A DNA stretch of 64,000 nucleotides from the NCBI GenBank assembly GCA_050953285.1, contig JBMNMK010000002.1, forward strand, positions 682,001-746,000, written 5' to 3'. This stretch comes from Olsenella_K sp050953285. Lineage in GTDB: Bacteria; Actinomycetota; Coriobacteriia; Coriobacteriales; Atopobiaceae. Positions 35,172 to 44,537 of the stretch are shown here, one piece after another (position 1 is the stretch's first letter; each line of letters opens with the position of its first letter). The notes beneath the pieces are model-generated. The model searched no databases. It saw only the letters and a list, made by a program, of their open reading frames with translations, and was not told the DNA's origin. A program made the position numbers and the translations under genes.

Positions 35172-35420
35172 ATGGCACATAAGAAGGGCCTTGGTTCTTC
35201 GCGTAATGGACGCGATTCCAACGCACAGCGTCTTGGTACCAAGATCTACGGCGGCCAGGCAATCAAGACTGGTCAGATCATTGTTCGCCAGCGTGGTACG
35301 CACATCACCCCTGGTGAGAACGTGGGTCGTGGCAAGGATGACACCCTGTTTGCTCTGGCCGATGGTACGGTAGAGTTCGTGAAGGGTAAGAAGCACTACG
35401 TACATGTACGTACTGCCTAG
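35172..35420 (+). CDS. rpmA: 50S ribosomal protein L27
   Basis: 82-residue ribosomal protein lying at the peptidyl-transferase centre. It starts MAHKKGLGSSRNGRDSN, without the cleavable N-terminal extension found in Firmicutes, consistent with an actinobacterium. The rest, GQIIVRQRGT and GRGKDDTLFAL, is standard. A clear terminator follows 17 bases after the stop. Confidence 0.97.
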   Translation: MAHKKGLGSSRNGRDSNAQRLGTKIYGGQAIKTGQIIVRQRGTHITPGENVGRGKDDTLFALADGTVEFVKGKKHYVHVRTA

Positions 35421-35437
35421 GCGTTAAAGCTGTGATG

Positions 35438-35468
35438 GGGGCCTCGTCGTTTGGCGGGGCCCTTTTTT
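35438..35468 (+). terminator. Terminator of the rplU-rpmA unit
   Basis: GGGCCTCG (35439-35446 region) pairs with CGGGGCCC (35455-35462), one T-G wobble, followed by TTTTTT at 35463-35468. Confidence 0.85.
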
Positions 35469-35542
35469 GATATTTATTGGTTGCATGGCTGATTGCATGA
35501 CCGTTTGGACCCAGCGTACGGGGCTGGAAGTTAGGAGATAGG

Positions 35543-36934
35543 GTGGCATTCACAGATCTCTCAAGAATATGTGTCAAAGGTGGGGACGGCGGCGCCGGCT
35601 GCATGTCCTTTAGACGAGAAGCGTTTGTCCCCAAAGGCGGACCAGATGGTGGAGATGGTGGCTCTGGCGGCAATGTCATCATAGAGGCAGATGCCCAGCT
35701 CTCATCACTTATCGACTACCGCTACAAGCATCATTTCAAGGCGGATAGAGGAACGCACGGCCAAGGTGGTCGCAAGCACGGCAAGGATGGAGCAGATCTG
35801 GTGCTCAAGGTACCTCTGGGGACCGTTGTGACGGAACTTGACGCAGACACGCAAGAGCCGCTCTACCAGATTGCAGATCTCACTCAGCCCGGCGAGCGCG
35901 TGATTGTGGCACCGGGCGGGGTGGGTGGTCGCGGCAATATCCACTTTGTGACGTCTGTGCGCCGCGCTCCCGCGTTTGCAGAAAAGGGTGAGCCGGCACA
36001 GGAGCACTGGATTGAACTTGAGATGAAGCTCATGGCGGACGTTGCGCTGGTAGGCATGCCAAGCGTGGGCAAGAGCTCCATCATCTCCCGCATCAGCGCA
36101 GCCAAGCCCAAGATTGCCGACTATCCGTTCACCACGCTCGTGCCCAATCTGGGCGTGGTGCGGACCAAAGATGGCTCACGCTCCTTTGTGGCGGCAGACG
36201 TGCCTGGCCTCATTGAGGGCGCCAGTGAGGGCAAGGGCCTGGGCCACCAGTTCTTGCGACACATCGAGCGCACGGCTCTTATCGCCCACGTGGTGGACCT
36301 TACCGGCGGCTTTGAGCAAAGAGATCCTGTGGAGGATTATCGGGCGATAAACGCCGAGCTCTCGGCATATGCCCAGGACCTGGCAGAGCGCCCGCAGATT
36401 GTCGTTGCTAACAAGTGCGATATGCCGGAGACGGAAGACGCACTCTCGGCGCTTAAGACTGCTGCTGCGGCTGATGGAAGGCCGTTTTTTGCGGTGTCAG
36501 CCATCACAGGCGCTGGCTTGGATGAGCTTATTGAGTACTGTGCCACGGAGGTTTTGAAGCTCCGCACAGAGATTGTGAGCACCGAGCCCTTGGAGAACTA
36601 CAATGCCGTCTGGGAGAAAAAGCGCCAGCGGCGTGATCGCTCGATCACGGTGAGCTGTGAATCGCGCGGTATCTGGCGGGTATCCGGCGGTGCCATTGAG
36701 CGCATGGTCATCCAGACCGATTGGGAAAACCCGGAGGCACTGGCCTATCTCCAGCACCGTTTTGAGCGCATCCATCTTGAGGAGAAGCTGCTCAAGGAGG
36801 GATGCAAAGACGGCGACGAGGTGAGGATTTTGGGCTTTGCCTTCACCTTTGAGACCACGCGCGGCGCAGATGAGTTTGCGGAGCTCAAAGATATGGATGA
36901 TGAGCTGCTACTGGACTTTGGTGAGGAGCTGTAA
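35543..36934 (+). CDS. obgE: GTPase Obg
   Basis: Ribosome-assembly GTPase of 463 residues. The glycine-rich Obg fold occupies ~1-158 (GGDGGAGCMSFRREAF, GGPDGGDGG). The G domain (~160-335) has G1 GMPSVGKSS, DVPGLIEGA, and NKCD. A C-terminal OCT domain (~350-430) and an acidic tail complete it. GTG 35543 follows AGGAGA. Its stop overlaps the proB ATG (TAATG). Confidence 0.96.
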   Translation: MAFTDLSRICVKGGDGGAGCMSFRREAFVPKGGPDGGDGGSGGNVIIEADAQLSSLIDYRYKHHFKADRGTHGQGGRKHGKDGADLVLKVPLGTVVTELDADTQEPLYQIADLTQPGERVIVAPGGVGGRGNIHFVTSVRRAPAFAEKGEPAQEHWIELEMKLMADVALVGMPSVGKSSIISRISAAKPKIADYPFTTLVPNLGVVRTKDGSRSFVAADVPGLIEGASEGKGLGHQFLRHIERTALIAHVVDLTGGFEQRDPVEDYRAINAELSAYAQDLAERPQIVVANKCDMPETEDALSALKTAAAADGRPFFAVSAITGAGLDELIEYCATEVLKLRTEIVSTEPLENYNAVWEKKRQRRDRSITVSCESRGIWRVSGGAIERMVIQTDWENPEALAYLQHRFERIHLEEKLLKEGCKDGDEVRILGFAFTFETTRGADEFAELKDMDDELLLDFGEEL

Positions 36935-38058
36935 TGGACGTACCAAAAGGGCTCGATGGCCTGGTTGTGGCAAAAGTGGGGTCTTCGACCATTGTTAATG
37001 AGACAGGAGAGCCCGACCGCGTATTTATTTCGGCGCTTATCGACCAGATTTGCACCCTCAGAGACCAGGGCTATCCCGTGGTCTTGGTGTCTTCTGGCGC
37101 GGCTGCCATTGGCCGTGTTGAGCTAGGATTTAGCTCAAAGCCCCAAGACATCCCGAGTCTTCAGGCATGCGCCTCGGCAGGCCAGGCAGCGCTTACCGAT
37201 GCCTACGCGCAGGAGCTCAAGAAGCGCAATATCCCCTGCGGACAGGTCCTGATCACGCGCAGAGACGTGATTGACCGCGAAGGATACCTCAATGCGCGCA
37301 ATACCTTCTTTAGGCTGCTTGAGCTGGGTGCAGTGCCCATCGTTAACGAGAACGACACCGTTTCGGTCTCTGAGTTCACCTTCTCAGATAACGACATGCT
37401 GGGAGCTATTGTCTCGGCGCTTCTGGGTGCAAGTCTCTACGTGATCCTCTCTGACGTGGACGGCCTCTATACCGCCAATCCTGCTACGGATAAGACAGCT
37501 AAGCTCATCCGCCATGTGGCGCAGATAGACGATGCCATCTTGGCCATGGCAGGAGACACCATGAGCTCGGTCGGGACCGGCGGCATGAGGTCTAAATTAC
37601 GAGCTGCGCGAGCAACCCTTGCGGCAGGTATTCCCACGGTGATCTGCGAGGGCCGCGGAAAGGATGTGCTGGTTCAAGTGGTACAAGGCCAGGAGGTGGG
37701 CACTCGCTTTGAGGCGGCAGAAGACGCCAACCATGAGAGCGGCCGTAAACTCTGGATTGGCCTTGCCGAGGTGGCGCACGGCCGACTGACCATAGACAGA
37801 GGCGCGCGCCGGGCGCTTGTAGACAATGGTGCATCGCTGCTTCCAGTGGGTATAACCAAGACAGAAGGTACCTATCGAGAAGGCGATGTCGTGGATGTGG
37901 TTGATTCGTCCGGATTCTTGATCGCCCGTGGCGTTGCGCGCTATTCCAGCGAGGATATGGTGCGGGTACGCGGGCTTCAGCTGGACGTGATTGCGCGCTT
38001 CATGCCAGAGAAAGCAACGCAGCCAGCCATCCATAGAGATGAACTTCTCGTCTTCTAA
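36934..38058 (+). CDS. proB: Glutamate 5-kinase
   Basis: ATP-dependent first step of proline synthesis. The 374 residues hold an amino-acid-kinase domain (VVAKVGSSTI, SSGAAAIG, NENDTVSVSEF, DVDGLYTANP, GTGGMRSKL) and a C-terminal PUA domain (about 280-365). It is translationally coupled to obgE (TAATG). The usual partner proA is absent; nadD follows directly. Confidence 0.95.
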   Translation: MDVPKGLDGLVVAKVGSSTIVNETGEPDRVFISALIDQICTLRDQGYPVVLVSSGAAAIGRVELGFSSKPQDIPSLQACASAGQAALTDAYAQELKKRNIPCGQVLITRRDVIDREGYLNARNTFFRLLELGAVPIVNENDTVSVSEFTFSDNDMLGAIVSALLGASLYVILSDVDGLYTANPATDKTAKLIRHVAQIDDAILAMAGDTMSSVGTGGMRSKLRAARATLAAGIPTVICEGRGKDVLVQVVQGQEVGTRFEAAEDANHESGRKLWIGLAEVAHGRLTIDRGARRALVDNGASLLPVGITKTEGTYREGDVVDVVDSSGFLIARGVARYSSEDMVRVRGLQLDVIARFMPEKATQPAIHRDELLVF

Positions 38059-38084
38059 AAGATGCGAGGGGAGGAGATGGTGTC

Positions 38085-38828
38085 ATGCTGGATCTTGATC
38101 CTATGGAAGTAGAGCGCATAGCAGAAGGTGCTGTTGAACGTGCGGATCTGCCGCTGCTTGGACAAGACCCGACGCGTACTTACCGCATGGGTATCATGGG
38201 TGGAACGTTTGACCCCATCCATAATGGACACCTGGTCTGTGCGGAAGAGGCGTTTGATGACCTCAATCTGGATGTTGTCGTCTTCATGCCGGCGGGAAAT
38301 CCCGCTTTCAAGCAGGACAGATACGTTTCCCTGCCGGAGCATCGCTACGCTATGACACTGCTTGCTACCTCAGACAACCCTCACTTTTTAGCGAGCCGCT
38401 TTGAGATTGAGCGGCCCGGTATCACCTATACCGTAGAGACGCTGTCATTGCTGCGTGAGATGTATCCCTCAAACGTTGAGCTCTACTTCATCACGGGTGC
38501 TGACGCTATACAAGAGATTGCCTCGTGGAAAGACGCGGATAAGCTGAGCTCTATTGCGCGGCTGGTAGGTGCAACGCGCCCGGGATATGATCTTGCGCAA
38601 GCGCGTGAGAATATAGAGGACTCTGGCACCCACTTTGATGTCATCTATCTTGAGGTGCCGGCACTTGCCATCTCATCGAGTGACTTACGCAAACGCGTTG
38701 AGCACCAGCAGAGCCTGCGCTACCTCACGCCTGATCCTGTGACCGGTTATATCCACAAGCACAAGCTCTACGGCGCAAAGACCACCCGCTATGGCTCTCA
38801 TGCCACACCACGGGCGCAAGAGTATTAG
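38085..38828 (+). CDS. nadD: Nicotinate-nucleotide adenylyltransferase
   Basis: Adenylates nicotinate mononucleotide in NAD synthesis. The nucleotidyltransferase motif GGTFDPIHNGHL (about 40-51) and the C-terminal ISSSDLRKR are both present. Before the core lies an N-terminal extension of ~35 residues not found in the standard ~200-residue enzyme. ATG 38085 has GAGGAG at 8 bases. Upstream of yqeK and rsfS, the usual arrangement. Confidence 0.94.
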   Translation: MLDLDPMEVERIAEGAVERADLPLLGQDPTRTYRMGIMGGTFDPIHNGHLVCAEEAFDDLNLDVVVFMPAGNPAFKQDRYVSLPEHRYAMTLLATSDNPHFLASRFEIERPGITYTVETLSLLREMYPSNVELYFITGADAIQEIASWKDADKLSSIARLVGATRPGYDLAQARENIEDSGTHFDVIYLEVPALAISSSDLRKRVEHQQSLRYLTPDPVTGYIHKHKLYGAKTTRYGSHATPRAQEY

Positions 38829-38841
38829 GAAGTGTGGATAG

Positions 38842-39444
38842 ATGACGTCGGTGGAAGTTGAGATCCTTGAGCGTTTGACGCATGATGTGCGCATACAGCT
38901 TGCAAAAAAACCGAAGCGCCTTGAGCATTCGCTGCGCGTGAGCGCAGAGGCAGTGCGGCTGGCAGAGATCTATGGGGTGAACACTTTTGAAGCGTGCGCG
39001 GCAGGGCTTTTGCACGACTGGGACAAGGCCCTAAGCGCCGAAGAACAGATACGGCGAGCAGAGGACTTCAAGATAGACATGGGTGTGCCACTGAAAGATG
39101 TGGTGGGTCTGCTACATGGGCTTATCGCCCAGAAGGAGCTGCCTAAGCGCTATCCGGAGCTTCCGGCATCGGTCTTTCAAGCCATTGGGCGACACACCCT
39201 TGGAGCTTGGGATATGTCGCCTCTCGACGAGGTTATCTTTGTGGCCGACGGCATAGAACCGGGCCGTCCCCAGACGCCTTCGCTGGAAGAGCTGCGCGGC
39301 TGTGTTGGCACCGTTGATCTAGATGAGCTCTTCTGGCGCTCTTTTACAAGCGGTATTGTGTATGTCATAGAGACTGAGCGCTATCTCTATCCTGGTACCA
39401 TACGTATTTACAACGAGCTGTGGCGCACGCGCGCCAACAGATAA
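38842..39444 (+). CDS. yqeK: YqeK-type HD-domain hydrolase
   Basis: Predicted symmetrical bis(5'-nucleosyl)-tetraphosphatase; YqeK proteins hydrolyse Ap4A. The 200-residue protein has an HD metal site in LLHDWDK (H58-D59), an early RLEHSLRVS histidine, and RHTLGAW with the following VIFVADGIEPGR. Its place between nadD and rsfS matches the conserved gene order. Confidence 0.92.
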   Translation: MTSVEVEILERLTHDVRIQLAKKPKRLEHSLRVSAEAVRLAEIYGVNTFEACAAGLLHDWDKALSAEEQIRRAEDFKIDMGVPLKDVVGLLHGLIAQKELPKRYPELPASVFQAIGRHTLGAWDMSPLDEVIFVADGIEPGRPQTPSLEELRGCVGTVDLDELFWRSFTSGIVYVIETERYLYPGTIRIYNELWRTRANR

Positions 39445-39457
39445 GAAAGGTTTATGC

Positions 39458-39838
39458 ATGAGTGTGACACCACGTGAACTTGCCCAGGTTGCGGTTATTG
39501 CTGCGGATGACAAAAAGGCAGAAGACATCGTCCTGCTTGACCTCACCAAGCTCTCTGATATGTGCGATTACTTCCTGATCATGAGCGCGCCAAACGCCCA
39601 CTTGGCAGATGCCGTGATGGATGAGATCAAGGAGCGCGTGTGGAACAACCTCAAGATCAAGCCGCTGTCCTGCGAAGGCAAGATGGGGTCGCACTGGATT
39701 TTGATGGACTATGGCTCGGTGGTAGTGCACATTTTTGATCCCGAGACGCGCGATTACTATCGCCTTGAGCGCCTGTGGGGAGAAGCGCCGCACGTGAAGC
39801 TTGATGTGGAGGGTGCGCGCGTGGAGCCTGAAGCCTAG
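39458..39838 (+). CDS. rsfS: Ribosomal silencing factor RsfS
   Basis: 126-residue RsfS/Iojap family protein, which binds L14 and blocks subunit joining in slow growth. Family blocks DKKAEDIVLLDL, CDYFLIMSAPNA and GSHWILMDYGSVVVHIFDPETRDYY are visible. ATG 39458 is 13 bases after yqeK. The 3' end overlaps the convergent dinB gene by 4 bases. Confidence 0.95.
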   Translation: MSVTPRELAQVAVIAADDKKAEDIVLLDLTKLSDMCDYFLIMSAPNAHLADAVMDEIKERVWNNLKIKPLSCEGKMGSHWILMDYGSVVVHIFDPETRDYYRLERLWGEAPHVKLDVEGARVEPEA

Positions 39839-41145
39839 CGCGTGGGGCCGGGCTCTTCAGGATCTCTCGTTAGCTTATCTTTGAGCTTGTAATCACGGCC
39901 AAAAGATACGATATCTTTGCCAAATCGCTCGCGCAGCTGGTCGGTGGTTGAGCTGAGCTTCTTGAGTTTTTCTCGCTTGATATGAGCGGATGCTGCGTTG
40001 TTGCCGGCGGCAGCATCCGCTGTGCTCTCAGCTGCTGGCGCAGGTGGCGTGTCCCAAAGACTTAGCTGGTAAGGGCGTGTGGAAAAGTCACTTATGGCCA
40101 CACCAACGAGCCTCACACCCAAACCTGGCCGCCATATCTCACTGAGAAGAGACTGCGCATACGGCTCAAACTCAGATTCGGCATCCGTCGGCGCCATCTG
40201 GCGCTGCGCGGTATGCGTCTGTGTTGCACTCAGCTTGATCTTCAAATTCACACAACGCCCCTTGAGCCCCTGCTTTCTCAAACGAGCACCACAGAGCTCA
40301 CATACGTGAGCAATGGCCGCTCTAATTTCATCTTCTTGCATAAGATCATGCGAGAAGGTCCTCTCGTGAGAAATTGACTTCACTTCCCGCCGCTCGCTGG
40401 CATAGCGCACTGTGGCCGCCTCTGTGCCCTGAGCACGCATGATAAGAGTTGGCGCAGCGCTTCCAAGAACGCGTTCCAGCTCCGTGGGGTCGGTGCGTGC
40501 AAGCTCACCCAAGGTATGGATGTTCAGCTGTAGAAGGCGCTCTTCTGTAGCCGCCCCAATGCCGCTCATGGCACGGACCGGAAGCGGTGCCAAGAAGGCA
40601 GCTTCAGTCCCTGGCATGACTACGGTTAAGCCGCGCGGTTTTTCTCGCTCAGATGCAATTTTTGCAATCGTTTTGGTGGTGCCAAGGCCAATAGAGCAGC
40701 TCACGCCCAAGGTACGCACCGCCTGCTGAAGATCTTGGCAGAGTGCTATGGGGGAGGCGCCTGTGCGGCCGGGCGTGATATCAAAGAACGCCTCGTCTAT
40801 GGAGACCTGCTCAACGCGGGGTGTGATATCACGGATGAGTGCCATGACCTGGTTGCTCACGGTTCGGTATCGCTCAAAATGACCATGCGTCCATATGGCT
40901 TGAGGACACAGTCGCTTGGCTTGCGCGCTGGGCATGGCGGCGTGAACACCGAAGTGTCTGGCCTCATAAGATGCGCAGGCAACAACGCCGCGCTTTTTGG
41001 CATCGCCACCAACAATGACCGGAAGATCTTTCCAGGCAGGGTGGTCCAGCTTTTCTACGGATGCAAAGAAAGCATCCAGGTCAAGCAGGCCAATTGCGCG
41101 GCCGTGCCATCCCATGCCCAAGTTTGTCTGTGTAGGCTCATCCAT
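39835..41145 (-). CDS. dinB: DNA polymerase IV (Y-family)
   Basis: Translesion polymerase of 436 residues. The catalytic palm motifs are present: LLDLDAFFASVE with the first Asp, and VSIDEAFFDIT with Asp-Glu. The steric/finger block VACASYEARHFGV and the helix-hairpin-helix region GIGAATEERLLQL are also seen, followed by the little-finger domain. A low-complexity Ala-rich segment precedes a basic C-terminal tail. It overlaps rsfS by 4 bases tail-to-tail and follows the two-component genes on the same strand by 27 bases. No LexA-type site is obvious upstream. Confidence 0.94.
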   Translation of the reverse strand: MDEPTQTNLGMGWHGRAIGLLDLDAFFASVEKLDHPAWKDLPVIVGGDAKKRGVVACASYEARHFGVHAAMPSAQAKRLCPQAIWTHGHFERYRTVSNQVMALIRDITPRVEQVSIDEAFFDITPGRTGASPIALCQDLQQAVRTLGVSCSIGLGTTKTIAKIASEREKPRGLTVVMPGTEAAFLAPLPVRAMSGIGAATEERLLQLNIHTLGELARTDPTELERVLGSAAPTLIMRAQGTEAATVRYASERREVKSISHERTFSHDLMQEDEIRAAIAHVCELCGARLRKQGLKGRCVNLKIKLSATQTHTAQRQMAPTDAESEFEPYAQSLLSEIWRPGLGVRLVGVAISDFSTRPYQLSLWDTPPAPAAESTADAAAGNNAASAHIKREKLKKLSSTTDQLRERFGKDIVSFGRDYKLKDKLTRDPEEPGPTR

Positions 41146-41172
41146 CGGGGTGCCCTGAAGATCCGCACCGCA

Positions 41173-42432
41173 CTATCCCGCGAGGGGATTTTTGGGAGAC
41201 TGAGGCAGGCAGACACGGAAGGTTGTGCCGTCTTCTTGCGAGCTCGTGGCATTGATATTGCCGCCCGTTGAGACCACAATTGATTTTGCAATGGCAAGCC
41301 CTAAGCCAAATCCGCCGCGTGAAGACCTAGCGCGCGCCTTGTCCGTCCGGTAGAAGCGGTCAAAAATATGCGAGAGATCCTCTGCGGCAATAACGTCGCC
41401 TTGGTTGTTGACCGTGAGCATACAGCGGCGATTTTTCATGCGGGAAAGCTTCACGCTCACTTTTGTGCCAGGACGTGCATATTTGCAGGCATTATCCAAG
41501 AGGATGCGCACCATGCGAGAAACCCAGTCCTCGTCTCCTGTGACGGAAATGTCCGGCTCAATGTCGGCCTCTATCTCCACGCCACGCTCAAAGGCTACGA
41601 CGTCAAACTCCAGGGTGGCTGAGTCAACAATGTCTGAGAAATTGAGGACGTCTCTGCGCGCTATACCGCCTTCTACCAGCTGGTCTTCGTCCGCTCGTGC
41701 CAGCTCAAGCAGCTCCTCCACAAGCCTTTTCATGTGGGTGGATTCCTCTTGCGTTGAGGTGAGCCAGCGCTTGGACTCCGCCGAGATATGCTCGTCTTTG
41801 AGGAGAATCTCGTTGTTGGCAATGATGACGGCAAGTGGCGTTTTGAGCTCATGGGATGCGTCTGAGATAAAGCGATGCTGCTGGTCCCATGCGGTGCGCG
41901 TGGGTTTTAAGATCCAGCCGGAGAGCACCCAGGAGATGACCGCAAGCACAACAAGGCCCACCAAAACTATCAGTGCATCTTGGGTGACTTGGTGTTTCAA
42001 CTGGTATGCCATGCCCGACGTGTCGATGATGGCCACGCGGTAGGTGCCATCGTTTAAGAGCTTCTTTTCCCACGCAACGTGCAGATCTGAGATGGTGCCA
42101 AAACGGTCGTTGCTGTTCAAGATGGTGACCAGCGTTTCTTTGAGCGTCTGCGCGTCGATGGCGAGCGTGGTTACGTTGGTCTGGAGGACCACGCCGCTTG
42201 CGTCCATATCAACGCAGATGGCAAGCAGGTTGGGCGTGTTATTACCGTCCAAGGGAACAACAGATGTGACCTCACCTGTCTTGCCGTGCATGGTGCGCTG
42301 GAGCGCCTGGGATATGATGAGCTGCTGCGTGCGATACTGCGTGAAAAGAGAGGTGGAGAACAGTACCACAAATACTGTCCCCACCATAACCAAAATCATC
42401 GCTACAAGCTTGCGACGAAGCTTTGTAAACAT
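41173..42432 (-). CDS. Sensor histidine kinase
   Basis: Membrane sensor of a two-component system, 419 residues. A first transmembrane helix (about 10-32), an extracellular sensor of ~120 residues, and a second helix (about 155-175) precede the HisKA domain with SDASHELKTPL (phospho-accepting His). The HATPase domain has the N box LLDNACKYA, GGFGLGLAIAKS and DGTTFRV. No HAMP domain is evident. The partner regulator lies 12 bases upstream on the same strand. The signal sensed cannot be inferred. Confidence 0.93.
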   Translation of the reverse strand: MFTKLRRKLVAMILVMVGTVFVVLFSTSLFTQYRTQQLIISQALQRTMHGKTGEVTSVVPLDGNNTPNLLAICVDMDASGVVLQTNVTTLAIDAQTLKETLVTILNSNDRFGTISDLHVAWEKKLLNDGTYRVAIIDTSGMAYQLKHQVTQDALIVLVGLVVLAVISWVLSGWILKPTRTAWDQQHRFISDASHELKTPLAVIIANNEILLKDEHISAESKRWLTSTQEESTHMKRLVEELLELARADEDQLVEGGIARRDVLNFSDIVDSATLEFDVVAFERGVEIEADIEPDISVTGDEDWVSRMVRILLDNACKYARPGTKVSVKLSRMKNRRCMLTVNNQGDVIAAEDLSHIFDRFYRTDKARARSSRGGFGLGLAIAKSIVVSTGGNINATSSQEDGTTFRVCLPQSPKNPLAG

Positions 42433-42444
42433 GAACGTACCCCG

Positions 42445-43122
42445 CTAGCGCTCAATCACCTCAAGGCGGTAGCCCAACATCCTTAGCGTGGTAATCATAA
42501 CCTTAGAATGCAGGTGGTTGATCTTGCGGCGCAGGAATGAAATGTACGCCTCAACGGAATTCTCCGAGGTCTCCGCATCCATGCCCCAGACGCGCGTGAG
42601 TAGATCTTGCTTGGAGACCACGCGAGAATTAGCGCTCATGAGCATCTTCATGACCTCAAACTCCTTGCCGGATAGGTGGATGGTCTTGCTGTTGCAGCTG
42701 AGATCATGCGTATTGAGATCGAGCTTGAGATCGCCAAACGTGGCCGTATCCAAGATGACATCGCCAGTGCGGCGCGTGAGCGCGCGCAGGCGGGCGAGAA
42801 GTTCTGGCGCTTCGAACGGCTTCGTCATGTAGTCGTCCGCACCGGCGTCGAGTCCTTCGACCTTATCGCTGGTTGCCGTACGTGCAGTGAGCATCAAGAC
42901 GGGGACAGCATTGCCCTGGCGGCGGAGCTCATGCACAACCTCCAGGCCGTTCATGCCGGGCAGCATGACATCTAAGATGATGGCATCGTACAATCCGCTC
43001 AGAGCACTGGTGAGACCTGATTTTCCATCATAGGTTGCTTCTGCATTGAAGCCCTCGTCCTCGAGGATGTGGCAGATGGCGTCAGCAAGATTGCGTTCGT
43101 CCTCAACAACGAGAATGTTCAT
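42445..43122 (-). CDS. OmpR-family response regulator
   Basis: 225-residue regulator. The receiver domain (1-~118) has the acidic pocket VVEDERN, the phospho-acceptor Asp in AIILDVMLPGMNG, VLMLTAR and the KPF lysine. The C-terminal winged helix (about 125-222) has LSGKEFEVMKMLM and the TSENSVEAYISFLRRKI recognition region. ATG 43122 follows AAGGAGG. It is paired with the downstream histidine kinase. Confidence 0.95.
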   Translation of the reverse strand: MNILVVEDERNLADAICHILEDEGFNAEATYDGKSGLTSALSGLYDAIILDVMLPGMNGLEVVHELRRQGNAVPVLMLTARTATSDKVEGLDAGADDYMTKPFEAPELLARLRALTRRTGDVILDTATFGDLKLDLNTHDLSCNSKTIHLSGKEFEVMKMLMSANSRVVSKQDLLTRVWGMDAETSENSVEAYISFLRRKINHLHSKVMITTLRMLGYRLEVIER

Positions 43123-43247
43123 AAGTGGCCTCCTTGGTCTGATTATCTGGGCACGATGTTACGCTCCAAGGCTAAAACCAAGCTGAAAGAGGCCGGCTCG
43201 CTTCCAAAAAAGGTCTTTTTTTTGCCACAATCCACAAAAACTGCACC

Positions 43248-43275
43248 TTGCAGACGGCGCTTCAAGACGTATCAT
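43248..43275 (+). promoter_or_regulatory. Possible promoter of the rpsP operon
   Basis: TTGCAG (43248-43253) and TATCAT (43270-43275) with a 16-base spacer, about 73 bases before the rpsP start. The rest of the 225-base divergent gap (43123-43347) has A- and T-runs near 43206-43223. Confidence 0.45.
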
Positions 43276-43347
43276 TGGTTACTGCTTGTATGGCTTAGCG
43301 GTGCACTACTACTGACACCTCGCACCGCTCGTCTGAAGGAGTTTTCA

Positions 43348-43659
43348 TTGGCAGTCAAGATCCGTATGGCCCGTCACGGTGCTAAGAAGCGCCCGTATTA
43401 TCGTGTTGTTGTCGCAGATGGCCGCATGCCCCGCGATGGTCGCTACATTGAGCAGGTTGGTCGTTACAACCCGCTGACCAATCCCAAGACCATTGAGCTT
43501 GATCTTGAGAAGATTGATGAGTGGATTGCTAAGGGCGCTCAGCCTTCCAATACCGTCGCCAAGCTTATTGACATCGTTCGCACCGGTGCTCCTGCTCCAG
43601 AGAAGAAGAAGCGTGTCTCCAAGAAGCAGGCAGCTAAGGCTGCAAGTTCTGAAGAGTAG
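43348..43659 (+). CDS. rpsP: 30S ribosomal protein S16
   Basis: Small-subunit ribosomal protein of 103 residues from TTG 43348, which has AAGGAG at 6 bases. An open frame extends further upstream to 43069 but runs into the response-regulator promoter and gene, so the shorter start is right. The N-terminal AVKIRMARHGAKKRPYYRVVVAD and GRYIEQVGRYNP are family signatures, and the C-terminus has a Lys/Ala tail. First gene of rpsP-khpA-rimM-trmD. Confidence 0.96.
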   Translation: MAVKIRMARHGAKKRPYYRVVVADGRMPRDGRYIEQVGRYNPLTNPKTIELDLEKIDEWIAKGAQPSNTVAKLIDIVRTGAPAPEKKKRVSKKQAAKAASSEE

Positions 43660-43661
43660 CC

Positions 43662-43961
43662 GTGGCTGAGCAGGACATGGTCGAGGTGGAGGTCACAGAC
43701 GAGGCCTCTCAAGAGATGCCCTCAGACAAGGTGGCTGACCTCGTTGAGTACATCGTGTGCGGCCTTGTCGATGATGAGGATGCTGTCTCACTTGATGTGA
43801 CCGACAGTGAAGAGGGCGCCCTCATCGAGGTGAGCTGTGCCGAGGAAGATGCCGGCAGGATCATCGGCCGCAGGGGCCGCACCATCAAGGCCATTCGCAC
43901 GCTTGCACGTGCGCTTGGTCAGCGTGTTGGTACATCTGTTGAAGTCGAGGTCTTGGGTTAG
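43662..43961 (+). CDS. khpA: KH-domain RNA-binding protein KhpA
   Basis: 99-residue protein with a single KH domain. The GxxG loop lies in IIGRRGRTIKAIRTL (about 66-80) and the family N-terminus is LVEYIVCGLVDDEDAV. An extra acidic leader of ~22 residues precedes the usual ~77-residue core. It starts at GTG 43662, two bases after the rpsP stop. In other bacteria KhpA with KhpB binds RNAs linked to cell division and wall growth. Confidence 0.92.
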   Translation: MAEQDMVEVEVTDEASQEMPSDKVADLVEYIVCGLVDDEDAVSLDVTDSEEGALIEVSCAEEDAGRIIGRRGRTIKAIRTLARALGQRVGTSVEVEVLG

Positions 43962-43967
43962 GTTATC

Positions 43968-44537
43968 TTGTTCAGTGATTACAAACTGATCGCTCACATA
44001 GATAAGTCGCATGGCAAGAGGGGAGAGATTGTGGCGGTTTCCGTCCACGGTCTTCCCCCTCTTTTGCATGAAGGTATGCGGGTGGTTGTGGTGCCACCGC
44101 GCCTCAAAGGTGAGCGCATCCATACGGTCAAGCAGGTCACAGAAACCAGTCAACGCACGGGACAGCTCATACGTTTAAGCGGTGTTTCAACGCTGGCAGA
44201 GGCGGAGGAGCTGCGTGGCCGCTCTCTTTTGTGCCTGCGGAGGGATCTTCCCTCAGACATTGAGCTCAAAGATGCCGTTACCATGTGTGGTCGGTCTGTG
44301 CGTGATATGCATGCAGGGCTTCTCGGACGCGTGCGTGAAGTGCTCCAAGGTCCTGCCAACGACGTCTGGGTTGTTGCCGCAGATGCCGGAGAGTACCTGA
44401 TCCCTGTGATAGATGATATTTCGGCCACGTTGGAATCCGAGGACACGGTCTCCATAGACGTCGACCCCCAGCTGCTAGCAGGTCTTTTCTCGCCCAGCGA
44501 CGACGTGCCCAAGGAAGGGGCTTCACGTGAAATTTGA
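43968..44537 (+). CDS. rimM: Ribosome maturation factor RimM
   Basis: 16S processing factor of 189 residues acting on the 30S head around S19. It has the N-terminal LIAHIDKSHGKRGEI block (normally GxIxxxHGxxGE), a central beta domain, and the PRC-barrel region VREVLQGPANDVWVV...YLIPVIDDI. The start TTG 43968 is six bases after khpA. The end overlaps trmD by 11 bases. Confidence 0.9.
   Translation: MFSDYKLIAHIDKSHGKRGEIVAVSVHGLPPLLHEGMRVVVVPPRLKGERIHTVKQVTETSQRTGQLIRLSGVSTLAEAEELRGRSLLCLRRDLPSDIELKDAVTMCGRSVRDMHAGLLGRVREVLQGPANDVWVVAADAGEYLIPVIDDISATLESEDTVSIDVDPQLLAGLFSPSDDVPKEGASREI

Noticed and set aside
43069..43347. N-terminal extension of rpsP (93 further in-frame codons)
   Set aside because: It overlaps the start of the divergent response regulator, and S16 homologues start at the TTG at 43348 with AAGGAG.
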